A stretch of DNA of 64,000 bases from Flavobacteriales bacterium (GCA_029245065.1 JAQWQB010000141.1:18910-82909); one strand, 5' to 3'. Shown: positions 34,137 through 44,809, counted from the stretch's first letter. Notes: a model not told the origin generated them from the letters alone. Numbers and translations: made by a program.

Positions 34137-36284
34137 ATGCGAAGTATTAAAAATTACATTTTTCTTTTTTGCTTGCTAGCGTTGTCGCTACCAAATGCTT
34201 TCGGCCAGTTGGACGCTCCTGATTTTGAGTGCATAACGGTCAGCACAGCTGGAGATGTGAACATTACCTGGAGTCAACCAACTGACCCTGCAAATGAATT
34301 CATTAGTTACGAGTTGTTCCAATACAACCCAGGTACCAATACGTCTAACTCAATCGCCGTCATCCCGAATTACAATGCGACGACCTATATCCCTCCAGGT
34401 TTAGACGGAAATGCACAGCCATACTGTTTTTTCTTACAGACCAACTCATTCGACGGTACCAATCAAACTTCATTGCCCAGTGATACCGTTTGCTCTATGT
34501 TTTTGCAGGCACTTCCCGGAATCACCCCAGGCATTGTTGACGTTGCTTGGAACTTCCCTTTTCTCACAACGCTTGGCCAACCGACGAATGGAACCTACAC
34601 CATTTTCATGGAATACCCGGCCGGAACCTGGACTGAGGTAGCGAACATTCCGTCAGATCCAGCGCTGAATTTATACCAACATGAAGTAACTGTTTGCTCT
34701 GAACTACTAAATTTTCAAGTAAGGTACTCCGACGGCGGCTTGTGCAATCATTTCTCTAACATCGATGGTGATGTTTTTCAAGACCAACTGGACCCTTCAG
34801 CCCCTATTTTCACTTCTGTTTCGGTAGATAGTTTAACGAACGACGCCACCTTGGCGTGGGAACCTCCACCACAAGGAGATGTTAGCGGATATATCATTTA
34901 TGAATGCATCCCGGGCATTCCCAACCCTGTTGCCATAGATACCATTTTTGACGGAAGTATCACGGAATGGATTTGGGACGCTACTGTTTTTGGCGGAACT
35001 TCTGAAGCAGATGTCTTCTCTGAAGCATTCAATATTGCAGCATTCGACAGTTGCTTCATTTCAGCTGGAAACCCGGACCCAGGACCGGGTAATCTTACAT
35101 GTACATCAACCATCTTCCTCACTGCCAATGTGAACGCGTGTGAAGACGATGTAAACTTGATTTGGACTCCTTACACAGGATGGGACTCGGGTGTTTCATT
35201 CTATGAAATTTATGCGCAAGAAGAACCCATTCCTTTTTCTGGAGTCTACGAGCCTGCTGAAGTTATCGGCATTGTAAATGGTTCCGAAAACACCTTCGTT
35301 CACCAAGATGCTACCCTCGGTTCCTCATACAGGTACAGAGTACGTGCGTACGGAAGCGGAAATGGCTATGAGTCTGCTTCCAACACACGAGTGGTAACCC
35401 TTTTCTACCCTGAAGCTCCTCAAGGTACGTACCTAAGTCATGCCTCAGTTGTGGATGCTTCTACGGTTCAAATTCGTGTGAAATTGGATGCCACAGTAGG
35501 TACACCCCATACGTACATCCTGGAAAAGGAAATGAGTTTTTCAGGGCAATTCGAACCAATTAACAGCCAGCAATCACTAGGGTCAAACGAAATCACCTTC
35601 TTGGACACCGATGTTGAAACGGGTGAAGTCAGCTACACATATCGAATTCTAGTCGAAAACAGCTGTGGAGATTCCGTTGGCGTTTCGAACATTGGAAAAA
35701 CCATGCTCTTGGGCGGGTTTGCCAACAAAGAACGACTTGTTAACACGATCAATTGGAGCCCTTATGAAGAATGGGACGAAGGGGTGAGCGAGTACCAAAT
35801 ATTCCGTTCAATTGATGGAGCAAGCTTCCCTGTTCTACTTGATCAACTAAATGGTTCTGAAACCAGTTATGAAGACGATGTCTCAGATCTGCTTTACACG
35901 AAAGGAGAGTTTTGCTACACCATTGTAGCAACTGAGGAAGCAAATGGTATTTCCATCCCTGACGCGGCTGTTTCAAACATCCATTGCATTACGCAGGACC
36001 CAGTTGTTTGGACACCAAATGCCTTTGTGGTAGACGGCTTCAATAGAATCTTTATTCCTGTTATCTCCTTTGCAGATTTCGACAATTATCAATTCGAAGT
36101 TTACAGCAGATGGGGAGACATTCTGTTCTCTACAACCGAAATTTCGGAAGGCTGGGATGGTACATCCAATGGAACGCTGTTGCCAGAAGGTCTTTATGCA
36201 TACTACATTTACGTAGCAGATGGAGCCGGAAGAATCTACGAAGAACACGGAACCGTGACGATGCTAATCAATGGCATCGATTAA
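34137..36284 (+). CDS. T9SS type B (gliding-motility C-terminal type) secreted protein with FN3-like repeats
   Basis: This is a 715 aa secreted protein. The signal peptide is YIFLFCLLALSLPNAFG. Most of the body is beta-sandwich repeats of fibronectin type III character (INITWSQPTD, ATLAWEPPPQGDVSGYIIYE, VNLIWTPYTGWDSGVSFYEIYAQ, INWSPYEEWDEGVSEYQIFRS), about five to six domains. The C-terminal 85 residues form the CHU_C/type B sorting domain: TPNAFVVDGFNRIFIPV, YSRWGDILFST, WDGTSNGTLLPEGLYAYYI. Such proteins are exported by the T9SS and stay attached to the surface or are released. No enzyme domain is seen. A likely adhesin. It stands alone between nitronate monooxygenase and guaB. Confidence 0.87.
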   Translation: MRSIKNYIFLFCLLALSLPNAFGQLDAPDFECITVSTAGDVNITWSQPTDPANEFISYELFQYNPGTNTSNSIAVIPNYNATTYIPPGLDGNAQPYCFFLQTNSFDGTNQTSLPSDTVCSMFLQALPGITPGIVDVAWNFPFLTTLGQPTNGTYTIFMEYPAGTWTEVANIPSDPALNLYQHEVTVCSELLNFQVRYSDGGLCNHFSNIDGDVFQDQLDPSAPIFTSVSVDSLTNDATLAWEPPPQGDVSGYIIYECIPGIPNPVAIDTIFDGSITEWIWDATVFGGTSEADVFSEAFNIAAFDSCFISAGNPDPGPGNLTCTSTIFLTANVNACEDDVNLIWTPYTGWDSGVSFYEIYAQEEPIPFSGVYEPAEVIGIVNGSENTFVHQDATLGSSYRYRVRAYGSGNGYESASNTRVVTLFYPEAPQGTYLSHASVVDASTVQIRVKLDATVGTPHTYILEKEMSFSGQFEPINSQQSLGSNEITFLDTDVETGEVSYTYRILVENSCGDSVGVSNIGKTMLLGGFANKERLVNTINWSPYEEWDEGVSEYQIFRSIDGASFPVLLDQLNGSETSYEDDVSDLLYTKGEFCYTIVATEEANGISIPDAAVSNIHCITQDPVVWTPNAFVVDGFNRIFIPVISFADFDNYQFEVYSRWGDILFSTTEISEGWDGTSNGTLLPEGLYAYYIYVADGAGRIYEEHGTVTMLINGID

Positions 36285-37832
<1,548 letters not shown>

Positions 37833-37834
37833 AC

Positions 37835-37866
37835 TTGCGCTACTAAGCTACATTGTTGTACTTTTG
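37835..37866 (+). promoter_or_regulatory. Promoter of the PPIase operon (TTG, N21, TACTTTTG)
   Basis: TTG at 37835-37837 and TACTTTTG at 37859-37866 are 21 bp apart, matching the Bacteroidota consensus. The ATG at 37895 is 28 bp downstream. This indicates a separate transcript from guaB. Confidence 0.6.
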
Positions 37867-37894
37867 CGCTTTACCAAATTAATTGCTTAATAAA

Positions 37895-39856
37895 ATGAAA
37901 TCAATGAATCGTCTATTCACGATCCTTTTTACGTTGTTCATAGGTGTTAGTGCCCTTGCACAAGATAACACGGCTACTGTTCTCACTGTTGAAGATGAAA
38001 TGGTAAGCAAAGCTGATTTTGAGAGCATCTTCCGTAAGAACAACCGCGACTCTGTGGTTACACAAGCTTCATTGGATGAATACATGGAGTTGTTCATCAA
38101 CTTCAAACTGAAGGTTCGCGCAGCAAAAGAAGAAGGACTTGATACAAGTGCCTCGTTCGTAAGAGAGCTTCAAGGCTACAGAAAGCAACTTGCTCGTCCG
38201 TACCTTATAGACAATGAGCTTTTAGATGAGTTGATCAAAGAAGCACACGATCGTAGCTCAAAAGAAGTGAGAGCTAGCCACATTCTTATTAAGTGCGATG
38301 CGAATGCCACTCCTGAGGACACCTTGAAGGCGTACAACCGTATCAAGGATCTTCGTGACAGAATCGTTGGAGGAGAAGATTTCACTACAGTAGCTAAAGC
38401 GAAAAGAGGCTCAGAAGACCCATCTGTTAGAGACAACGGAGGAGACCTTGGGTACTTCACCTCGTTTCAAATGGTTTATCCGTTCGAGAATGCTGCATTC
38501 AAAACCCCTGTTGGCGAAGTATCAAACATCATTCGTACACGTTATGGATACCATATTCTAAATGTAGTCGACAAGCGGGATGCCCGTGGAGAAATCAAAG
38601 TGGCGCACATCATGATTCGTCACAAAGATTCGAAAGACCCAAAAGCACGTCAAGAAACAGAGAACAAAGCCAAAGAGATCTACCAAATGATCTTGGATGG
38701 CAGCGACTTCAGCGAATTAGCTATGCGCTTCTCTCAAGATGCCAGCACCTCTAAAAACGGAGGCGAATTGCCTTGGTTCGGAACAGGGAAAATGGTTGAA
38801 GAGTTTGAAAATGCGAGTTTCGCCCTTGAAAAAGATGGTCAAATCTCTGAGCCAGTAGAATCATCTTATGGATGGCACATCATCAAAAGGCTGGAATACC
38901 GTGGGGTACCTTCTTTTGAAGAAGTAGAGGCTGACCTTCGCAAGAAAGTAAGTCGTGACTCACGTTCTGAACTGACGAAGCAATCGTTCCTCAACAAGCT
39001 TCGCACCGAATACGGAACAAGCGTCAATGAAAAGCAACTAAAGTGTATTTACAAAGCTGCTGAAGACGACAGTGCGTTCGTAAACGGCAACGGAATTGAA
39101 GTGAAAAAGCTGAAGAAACTTGAAAAAGAGTTGTTCTCAGTAGACGGAAACGTATACACCGCGCGTAACTTCTACGATTACCTCAATGGCGCTACAATTC
39201 GTAAACGTGACCTTTCAGGAAAGCAAATTGTAGATGAAAAGCTTCAAACGTATTTAGACAAGAAATTGTTGGACTACGAAGACAGCCAGTTGGAATCAAA
39301 ATACAACGACTTTAGATTGTTGATGAATGAATACCACGATGGCATCCTGTTGTTCGAATTGACAGATCGTTTGGTTTGGTCGAAGGCTGTAAAAGATACC
39401 GTTGGGCTAGAAAACTACTATGAAGCGAACAAGCAAAACTTCATGTGGAAAGAGCGTGCAAACGGTGTAGTATACACGTGTGCAAACGAGAAAATTGCGA
39501 AGCAATTGAGAAAGATGCTCAAGAAAGGAAAGACAGATTCTGAAATCCTTCAAGAGCTGAACAAAGCTTCTTCTCTCAACCTTAGCGTTGAAGCAGGTAT
39601 TTGGGAACGCGGCAAGAACGAAGTGCTCGATACGATCGATTGGAAAGAAGGTCTTTCAGAGAACACTGCTCACAACGGACAAATTGTGGTGGTCATGTTC
39701 AATGAAGTAATGGCACCAACTCCAAAACTCTTGAAAGAAGCAAAGGGAATGATTACCGCTGAGTATCAGAACTACCTAGAGCAAGAGTGGATCAAAGAAC
39801 TACGTGCGAGATACACGTACGAAGTGAACAAGCAAGTTCTCCATTCTATTAAGTAA
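37895..39856 (+). CDS. Periplasmic peptidyl-prolyl isomerase with two parvulin (PpiC) domains
   Basis: This is a 653 aa exported foldase. The signal peptide is LFTILFTLFIGVSALA (residues 6-21). A SurA-like N-terminal helical segment follows, then two parvulin domains: first with VRASHILIKCDANATPEDT...NGGDLGYFTSFQMVYPFENAAF (about 125-220), second with IKVAHIMIRHKDSK...NGGELPWFGTGKMVEEFENASF (about 230-330). The C-terminal half has no recognised domain and is helical and lysine-rich. It should assist folding of outer-membrane or T9SS cargo proteins. It is first in a three-gene set with the lipoprotein at 39862 and SurA-like gene at 40716. Start at ATG 37895. Confidence 0.9.
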   Translation: MKSMNRLFTILFTLFIGVSALAQDNTATVLTVEDEMVSKADFESIFRKNNRDSVVTQASLDEYMELFINFKLKVRAAKEEGLDTSASFVRELQGYRKQLARPYLIDNELLDELIKEAHDRSSKEVRASHILIKCDANATPEDTLKAYNRIKDLRDRIVGGEDFTTVAKAKRGSEDPSVRDNGGDLGYFTSFQMVYPFENAAFKTPVGEVSNIIRTRYGYHILNVVDKRDARGEIKVAHIMIRHKDSKDPKARQETENKAKEIYQMILDGSDFSELAMRFSQDASTSKNGGELPWFGTGKMVEEFENASFALEKDGQISEPVESSYGWHIIKRLEYRGVPSFEEVEADLRKKVSRDSRSELTKQSFLNKLRTEYGTSVNEKQLKCIYKAAEDDSAFVNGNGIEVKKLKKLEKELFSVDGNVYTARNFYDYLNGATIRKRDLSGKQIVDEKLQTYLDKKLLDYEDSQLESKYNDFRLLMNEYHDGILLFELTDRLVWSKAVKDTVGLENYYEANKQNFMWKERANGVVYTCANEKIAKQLRKMLKKGKTDSEILQELNKASSLNLSVEAGIWERGKNEVLDTIDWKEGLSENTAHNGQIVVVMFNEVMAPTPKLLKEAKGMITAEYQNYLEQEWIKELRARYTYEVNKQVLHSIK

Positions 39857-39861
39857 TTCTT

Positions 39862-40719
39862 GTGCGAAATGGCTGGCTTTTATTCATCGCTTTTGTTGCG
39901 GTGCTCTCATGCACTCAAAAGGCCGAAGCGCCTGTGTTAGATGAAAGCATTGCAGCTATGGCTTATGGAAAACAGCTAAGTTGGGACGAAATCTCATCCA
40001 TCATTCCAAACCAAGCTACCGAAGAAGATAGCGCTGCTCTCGCTGAACGTTTTGTAAACGATTGGCTGAAAGAACAGACCATCTTAAGGCAAGCAGAACT
40101 AAGTTTGAGCGAAGATGAAAAGCGCTTCGACGAAGAGCTTGAGAACTACCGAAAGAACTTACTGACTTTCGCTTATGAGAACCAGTACGTTCAACAACGG
40201 TTGGACACGCTTATTTCAGCCGAAGAAATTCAAGCTTATTACGAGGAAAATCAAGACATTTTCGGACTGAAGGATTACATCGTAAAGGCTAAATTCTGCA
40301 TCCTTGAGAGCTCAACGCCCAAGTTGAAGAAATTCAGAAAGCTGTTCGAACGTTCAGAATCTGAAGCACTTGTAGAACTCGAACAGTTCTGTGTAGACTA
40401 TGGAGCCTCGTACTACGTAGACGTAGACAACTGGATGTATTTTGAAGAACTCTTGTCGAACGTGCCCATTGAGACGTACAACGTGGAGAGTTTTCTCAGA
40501 AAAAATCCTAAAGTGGAATTCGAAAAGGCAGATAAGCTTTATTTTGTGAGTGTCTTAGACTATAAATTGAAAGACAGCGTTTCTCCATTGGACTTGGTCG
40601 CCAATCAAATTCGCAGCCTGATACTGAACAGAAGAAAAAAAGAATTGCTTGCCAAGATGCGCGAAGACCTTTACAAAAGCGCTCTTTCAAGTAAAGAAAT
40701 TGAAAAACTGTACGAATGA
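39862..40719 (+). CDS. SurA-N-like lipoprotein without a clear parvulin active site
   Basis: This is a 285 aa protein. A lipoprotein signal is seen: hydrophobic LLFIAFVAVLSC with Cys17 as the lipidation site. Residues 30-130 look like a SurA-type chaperone helical domain (RFVNDWLKEQTILRQAELSLSEDEKRFDEEL). The segment where a parvulin domain would lie (about 140-235) keeps the overall beta/alpha rhythm but lacks the GG-LG and F-NA-F motifs of its neighbours, so isomerase activity is doubtful. It starts at GTG 39862, five bases after the previous stop, and overlaps the next gene (ATGA). Probably a periplasmic chaperone partner; inference from context. Confidence 0.72.
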   Translation: MRNGWLLFIAFVAVLSCTQKAEAPVLDESIAAMAYGKQLSWDEISSIIPNQATEEDSAALAERFVNDWLKEQTILRQAELSLSEDEKRFDEELENYRKNLLTFAYENQYVQQRLDTLISAEEIQAYYEENQDIFGLKDYIVKAKFCILESSTPKLKKFRKLFERSESEALVELEQFCVDYGASYYVDVDNWMYFEELLSNVPIETYNVESFLRKNPKVEFEKADKLYFVSVLDYKLKDSVSPLDLVANQIRSLILNRRKKELLAKMREDLYKSALSSKEIEKLYE

Positions 40720-42068
40720 AAAATGCATGCATCGCAGCTCTGCTGTTGCTGTCATCAGGCCTTACCTTCGCCCAAAGTCAAGGAGAAATCATTGACCGAA
40801 TCATTGGGGTTATTGGAGATGAGATTATTCTCCAAAGCGAACTAGAAAACGATCTCATTCAACAGCAAATGAGTGGCGTTGACCTTGACGGTGGCGCGAA
40901 ATGTACTTCGTTTGAGCAACTCCTGTTTCAAAATCTATTGCTGAACCAAGCCCGCATTGATAGTTTGTTTATCACTGAAGCGCAGATTCAAAGCACAATT
41001 GATCAACGTTTGGATTACTTCATTAGCTTGTTCGGCTCCGTGGAGGCCTTTGAAACGGAATACGGAAAGAGCATCGCTCAGTGGCGAGATGATTTCCATG
41101 ATCCCATCGAAGAACAGCTGTTAGTGGAACAAATGAGGGGATCCATTGACCAATCTGTTTCGGCCACCCCAAAAGCTGTTCAAGATTATTACAACTCCTT
41201 CCCTATTGATAGCCTTCCGCTGATAAGCGAGCAAATCAAGTACAGCGTAATTGCCATTCAACCTGAGGCGACGGAAGAAGAAAAAGAGCGCCTGCTAGTT
41301 ACGGCTGATTCTGTACGGAAATTGGTGGCCAACAAAGAACTTACCTTTTCAATTGCAGCGTTGCGTTTTTCCAAAGATCCAGGCTCAAAATACAAGGGTG
41401 GATTGTACGAAAACGTGCGTAAAGGGATGTTCGTACCAGAATTTGAAGCTGCGGCTTATTCGACGCCTGTCAATGAAATATCACCCGTCTTCGAAACAGA
41501 TTTCGGTTATCACTTTCTAATGCCAACTGACATTCGAGGTGAAGTTTATTCTGCTCGTCACGTGCTTTTTAGTCACGACATCGACGAAAAAGATCTCCAA
41601 GTGGCTTACAATTTAGCTGACAGCCTTGCCCTGGCTATTCAAGTAGATAGTTTGACTTTTGAGAAAGCGGCTATAGCTTACTCAACAGATGAAGAGACGT
41701 CTAATCAAGGTGGAAAGGTATCTAACTTCCAACAAGGCGGAATGAAACACAACGTTGATGATCTGGAGAGAGACATCTTCCTTGCTCTGAACAACCTCAA
41801 GGTCGAAGAAATTTCAGTACCTATCATTAAGGAAGACCCTAGTGGGAATCCGTACTATGTCATCTATCAATTGGACGGACGAATCTCTGCTCACGTAGCC
41901 AACCTTCAAGACGATTACTTGATGTTTAAGCAACAATGTGAAGCAGAAATGAGACAAGCAGCCTTTGAAAAATGGGTTGCGAAACGAATTAATTCAACCT
42001 ACGTAAGACTCAACGACGATTACAAAGACTGTACCTTCGAATTTCCGTGGTTTCCAGCCGGAATGTGA
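40716..42068 (+). CDS. SurA-like periplasmic chaperone/peptidyl-prolyl isomerase
   Basis: This is a 450 aa exported protein: signal peptide ACIAALLLLSSGLTFA, then IIDRIIGVIGDEIILQSELEND, the start of the SurA N domain. Two parvulin-type domains follow (SIAALRFSKDPGSKYKGGLYENVRKGMFVPEFEAAAYSTPVNEISPVFETDFGYHFL, and YSARHVLFSHDIDEKD...NQGGKVSNFQQGG). It should help outer-membrane proteins through the periplasm. It is the most SurA-like of the three consecutive genes. The next gene, moxR, lies 43 bp downstream with no obvious promoter. Confidence 0.88.
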   Translation: MKNACIAALLLLSSGLTFAQSQGEIIDRIIGVIGDEIILQSELENDLIQQQMSGVDLDGGAKCTSFEQLLFQNLLLNQARIDSLFITEAQIQSTIDQRLDYFISLFGSVEAFETEYGKSIAQWRDDFHDPIEEQLLVEQMRGSIDQSVSATPKAVQDYYNSFPIDSLPLISEQIKYSVIAIQPEATEEEKERLLVTADSVRKLVANKELTFSIAALRFSKDPGSKYKGGLYENVRKGMFVPEFEAAAYSTPVNEISPVFETDFGYHFLMPTDIRGEVYSARHVLFSHDIDEKDLQVAYNLADSLALAIQVDSLTFEKAAIAYSTDEETSNQGGKVSNFQQGGMKHNVDDLERDIFLALNNLKVEEISVPIIKEDPSGNPYYVIYQLDGRISAHVANLQDDYLMFKQQCEAEMRQAAFEKWVAKRINSTYVRLNDDYKDCTFEFPWFPAGM

Positions 42069-42111
42069 TTGTCAACTTGTTAAACCTACTGCCCAACGTA
42101 ATTAAAGAAAA

Positions 42112-43083
42112 ATGGCTCAACCAAATTATAGTTCCGACAAAGAAGCTCTTGATCACCTAAGACAAGAGTATGCGAAGCTTACGACAGAAATTTCCAAAGT
42201 AATTGTTGGACAGGACGACGTCATTCGAGAAGTAATCATCAGCATCCTTGGGAACGGACACTGCCTACTTGTTGGTGTACCGGGATTGGCCAAGACCCTT
42301 CTTGTAAACACCATTTCTGAAGCGTTAGGACTTTCATTCAACCGAATTCAGTTTACCCCCGATTTGATGCCATCAGACATCGTTGGATCTGAAATTTTGG
42401 ATGAAAACAGAAAATTCAAATTTGTCAAGGGACCTCTTTTTTCAAACATCATTTTGGCAGATGAGATCAACCGAACTCCTCCTAAAACGCAAGCTGCCTT
42501 ATTGGAAGCCATGCAGGAGAGAGCTGTGACAGCCGCGGGTAGCAGATACCCACTCCCATCTCCTTTCTTCGTTTTGGCAACGCAAAACCCAATTGAACAA
42601 GAAGGTACTTACCCACTTCCTGAAGCACAGCTTGACCGTTTCATGTTCAATATTTGGGTTGACTACCCAACGTTTGAGGAAGAATTAAACGTAGTGAAGA
42701 ACACAACGGGTGGCGTAACTAATAAAGTAAACTCTGTTATTGACGCAGATCAGATCTTGTTCTTCCAGAACTTGATTCGAAAAATGCCGGTTGCAGACAA
42801 TGTTGTGGAGTACGCTGTGAAGCTTGTGAGCAAAACACGTCCAGGAAGAGAAATGGCGCCAGAAATGGTGAACAACTTCCTTTCTTGGGGAGCAGGACCA
42901 CGTGCTTCTCAATACCTTATCATTGGAGCAAAATGCAATGCCGCACTGAACGGAAAGTATAGCCCAGACATTGAAGACATTCAAGCGGTTGCTTTGCCAA
43001 TTCTTCGCCATAGAATTGTACGAAACTACAAGGCCGAAGCGGAAGGATATACCGTTGAGAAAATCATTAAGGAGCTGTTCTAG
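42112..43083 (+). CDS. MoxR family AAA+ ATPase
   Basis: This is a 323 aa AAA+ ATPase of the MoxR/RavA type. Walker A is GVPGLAKT (about residues 55-62), Walker B is IILADEINRTPPKTQAALLEAMQE, sensor 1 is VLATQNPIEQEGTYPLPEAQLDRFMF. The family acts as a chaperone for VWA-domain proteins and often sits with batA/batB and DUF58 genes; none of these is in this window, where the next gene lies on the other strand. The substrate is therefore unknown. The 3' end overlaps the convergent HTTM gene by 17 bp. Confidence 0.92.
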   Translation: MAQPNYSSDKEALDHLRQEYAKLTTEISKVIVGQDDVIREVIISILGNGHCLLVGVPGLAKTLLVNTISEALGLSFNRIQFTPDLMPSDIVGSEILDENRKFKFVKGPLFSNIILADEINRTPPKTQAALLEAMQERAVTAAGSRYPLPSPFFVLATQNPIEQEGTYPLPEAQLDRFMFNIWVDYPTFEEELNVVKNTTGGVTNKVNSVIDADQILFFQNLIRKMPVADNVVEYAVKLVSKTRPGREMAPEMVNNFLSWGAGPRASQYLIIGAKCNAALNGKYSPDIEDIQAVALPILRHRIVRNYKAEAEGYTVEKIIKELF

Positions 43084-43927
43084 CAAGCCTTACCTTTCGA
43101 AGTACTTTCTGGCTTAACGCTTCATCAAAGAAGAGTGTATAGCCGAAGATCATGGCAAGCCCAAATTCTGGGAGACGCATTGCTGCGCCTATGAAACCAT
43201 GAAAAGCGATTCCAGCAATAAACAATGGAACACGTGCTTTCTTGAACCAAATTAGTAGGGGAAATGCGAGTTGATAGATCAATCCAAAATAGTTCGAAAT
43301 CAACATGAGCCACTTTTGCGAAACCAGCAAATCACGCAGCCATGGCCACGTAAAATGATCCAAGTGCAGCGCATAGTAAACTGAACTTCCTTCAAGCCAC
43401 GTTCTTCCGAGTAGTTTGAACATGCCGGCTAGCGCATAGACCATCAAAAACTGTATTCTACAAGCCAGCATCCCCACATTGGTGAGTACAATAGAAAACG
43501 TGCTTGTGGCTTTTTCGTCGACCCCAATTAAAAAGAAGGCGAACACCTGGTACAGCAAGTACGAACTATTGAAGGCCGGAATGAACGCGTAATAGAGCAT
43601 CCAACCTACTACGAACACAACTACTTTTGGAATCCACTTAAACCAGCCAACAAGACAGCACACCAATGCTGCCATGTACGCAAAATAAGCCGGCACTGCG
43701 TATTCTCTTACGTGGTCAAGGACGTAGGCTATATTGATGCCAACGCTCTGATCGGGGTGGGCACTCATCCCAATGGAATACGGCCCCCAAAGCATGTCAC
43801 GAATCGTAAAGAAATAAAGGGCATTCAGAAGCATCCAACTATATGCAGCTATCCGAAACAACCGAGCCGTTGCAGGCGCATTCACCTCTGCAGACATTTT
43901 CGCTATGAACTTATGGAGAAGACTCAT
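43067..43927 (-). CDS. HTTM domain membrane protein (vitamin K carboxylase-like)
   Basis: This is a 286 aa integral membrane protein with about six to seven hydrophobic segments (YSWMLLNALYFFTIRDML, YFAYMAALVCCLVGWF, VFVVGWMLYYAFI, LLISNYFGLIYQLAFPLLIWF). The order and the QFLMVYALAGMFKLLGRTWLEG segment fit the HTTM (horizontally transferred transmembrane) domain related to gamma-glutamyl carboxylase. It is preceded on the same strand by a DUF5819 gene with a 4 bp overlap, a pairing I associate with this family. Function in bacteria is not established. It converges on moxR. Confidence 0.78.
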   Translation of the reverse strand: MSLLHKFIAKMSAEVNAPATARLFRIAAYSWMLLNALYFFTIRDMLWGPYSIGMSAHPDQSVGINIAYVLDHVREYAVPAYFAYMAALVCCLVGWFKWIPKVVVFVVGWMLYYAFIPAFNSSYLLYQVFAFFLIGVDEKATSTFSIVLTNVGMLACRIQFLMVYALAGMFKLLGRTWLEGSSVYYALHLDHFTWPWLRDLLVSQKWLMLISNYFGLIYQLAFPLLIWFKKARVPLFIAGIAFHGFIGAAMRLPEFGLAMIFGYTLFFDEALSQKVLRKVRLARTAP

Positions 43928-44505
43928 TGGTTGAATGTATAAACCGGAAACTCGAAAAATTGTGCTGGCCGTTGTTCGCCCGAATCAAAAGAAGGTGTGA
44001 ACACCACGTGCATCCGCAATTGAATGGAGTCTGGCCGTTCTGTAGTGAGCATTTCGTGTCGTCTGACAGCAAAGTAAAGCACACGCATATACGGCACATC
44101 GTTCACTACCAAGTCATAATTTATGGTCGAGTCTGGATTGAAGGTCAAGTTCTTTTTCATGTCCATGGCCAAGTACATTTGAAGCTTTTGAGCAACATAT
44201 GCTAGTCTTGGGTGACTTGAAATTGGGTCGAAGGTTTCTGATTCGCCCCAATCAGACCAGGTACCTTCTTTTGAGTATCGATAATTTAACTCGTACTGTG
44301 TGGCTGGCACATCTGGAGCAAACAACTTCCACCCTTGGTGAAAATAAGGAACCATGTATTGGTTGCGAATAGCCGTCATCCTGTTGGGTGGACTATATTC
44401 AAGGCTATAGGTCAGCGTGCAGATGAAATGAAACACCAAAAAAGCCATAAGCCCCAGAACAAGGACAGTGGTTGATTTCTTAACGGACGGCTTTGGAGTA
44501 GTCAC
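43924..44505 (-). CDS. DUF5819 family membrane-anchored protein
   Basis: This is a 193 aa protein with one N-terminal transmembrane helix (TVLVLGLMAFLVFHFICTLTYSL, about residues 13-35) and a periplasm-facing C-terminal domain. The YMVPYFHQGWKLFAPDVPATQYELNYRY segment is the recognisable DUF5819 feature. It is upstream of and overlaps the HTTM gene by 4 bp, so the two are co-translated and probably form one membrane complex. No enzyme motif is visible. Confidence 0.78.
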   Translation of the reverse strand: MTTPKPSVKKSTTVLVLGLMAFLVFHFICTLTYSLEYSPPNRMTAIRNQYMVPYFHQGWKLFAPDVPATQYELNYRYSKEGTWSDWGESETFDPISSHPRLAYVAQKLQMYLAMDMKKNLTFNPDSTINYDLVVNDVPYMRVLYFAVRRHEMLTTERPDSIQLRMHVVFTPSFDSGEQRPAQFFEFPVYTFNQ

Positions 44506-44667
44506 AATTCAAAGATGCAAATAGTATTTAGACCATCCACAAAGTTTACCAATACGAGTACAAATCCATTGTGAAAGCCATTGGAATTTTCCAGAACTTC
44601 ATGTCAGGGACAGGGGTGCCATCCCTTGGGCGCATCGTATCCTTCTGAGTCAAGGCTTCTTGAGCTA

Positions 44668-44758
44668 CACTCTACTTTTCACTCTCAACTCAAAACTCAC
44701 CACTCCAAACTCTCAACTCTTCACTCCAAACTCTTCACTCCAAACTCAATCCTCAAAA
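44668..44758 (+). repeat. CT/AC-rich short direct repeats
   Basis: CACTCCAAACTC occurs at 44701, 44722 and 44736, and related CACTCTCAACTC and CACTCT units at 44680 and 44668. Spacing is irregular (14-21 bp) and one strand is almost free of G. Similar low-complexity strings are scattered between genes in Flavobacteriales; whether this one is dispersed in the genome cannot be seen here. Confidence 0.75.
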
Positions 44759-44761
44759 TGC

Positions 44762-44791
44762 TTTTCGCAGAAGAAAGGATTCTTACATTTG
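44762..44791 (+). promoter_or_regulatory. Promoter of fumarylacetoacetase gene (-7 TACATTTG)
   Basis: TACATTTG at 44784-44791 is a perfect -7 match, with a TTTTCG near 44762-44767 as weak -33, about 17 bp apart. It lies 18 bp before ATG 44810 and directly after the CT repeats. Confidence 0.5.
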
Positions 44792-44809
44792 TGGAAAGCT
44801 ATTTTCTCT

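Larger units (their letters stand above)
44506..44809. other. Intergenic region with CT-rich repeats and fumarylacetoacetase promoter
   Basis: This 304 bp stretch separates the divergent DUF5819 and fumarylacetoacetase genes. It holds a GC-richer quasi-palindromic segment near 44609-44626 (AGGGGTGCCATCCCT-like), a run of short CT-rich direct repeats (44668-44758) and a promoter (44762-44791). I see no gene, although the repeats are open in the fumarylacetoacetase frame. Confidence 0.6.

Noticed and set aside
43927..44205. Plus-strand reading frame opposite the DUF5819 gene
   Set aside because: It lacks family features and lies wholly antisense to a clearly coding gene with a transmembrane helix and known domain.
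44668..44758. CRISPR array
   Set aside because: The units are 12-14 bp, imperfect and irregularly spaced, without unique spacers of constant length and without cas genes.
44660..44809. N-terminal extension of fumarylacetoacetase
   Set aside because: The extension is translated CT repeat and lies across the predicted promoter; family similarity begins at ATG 44810.
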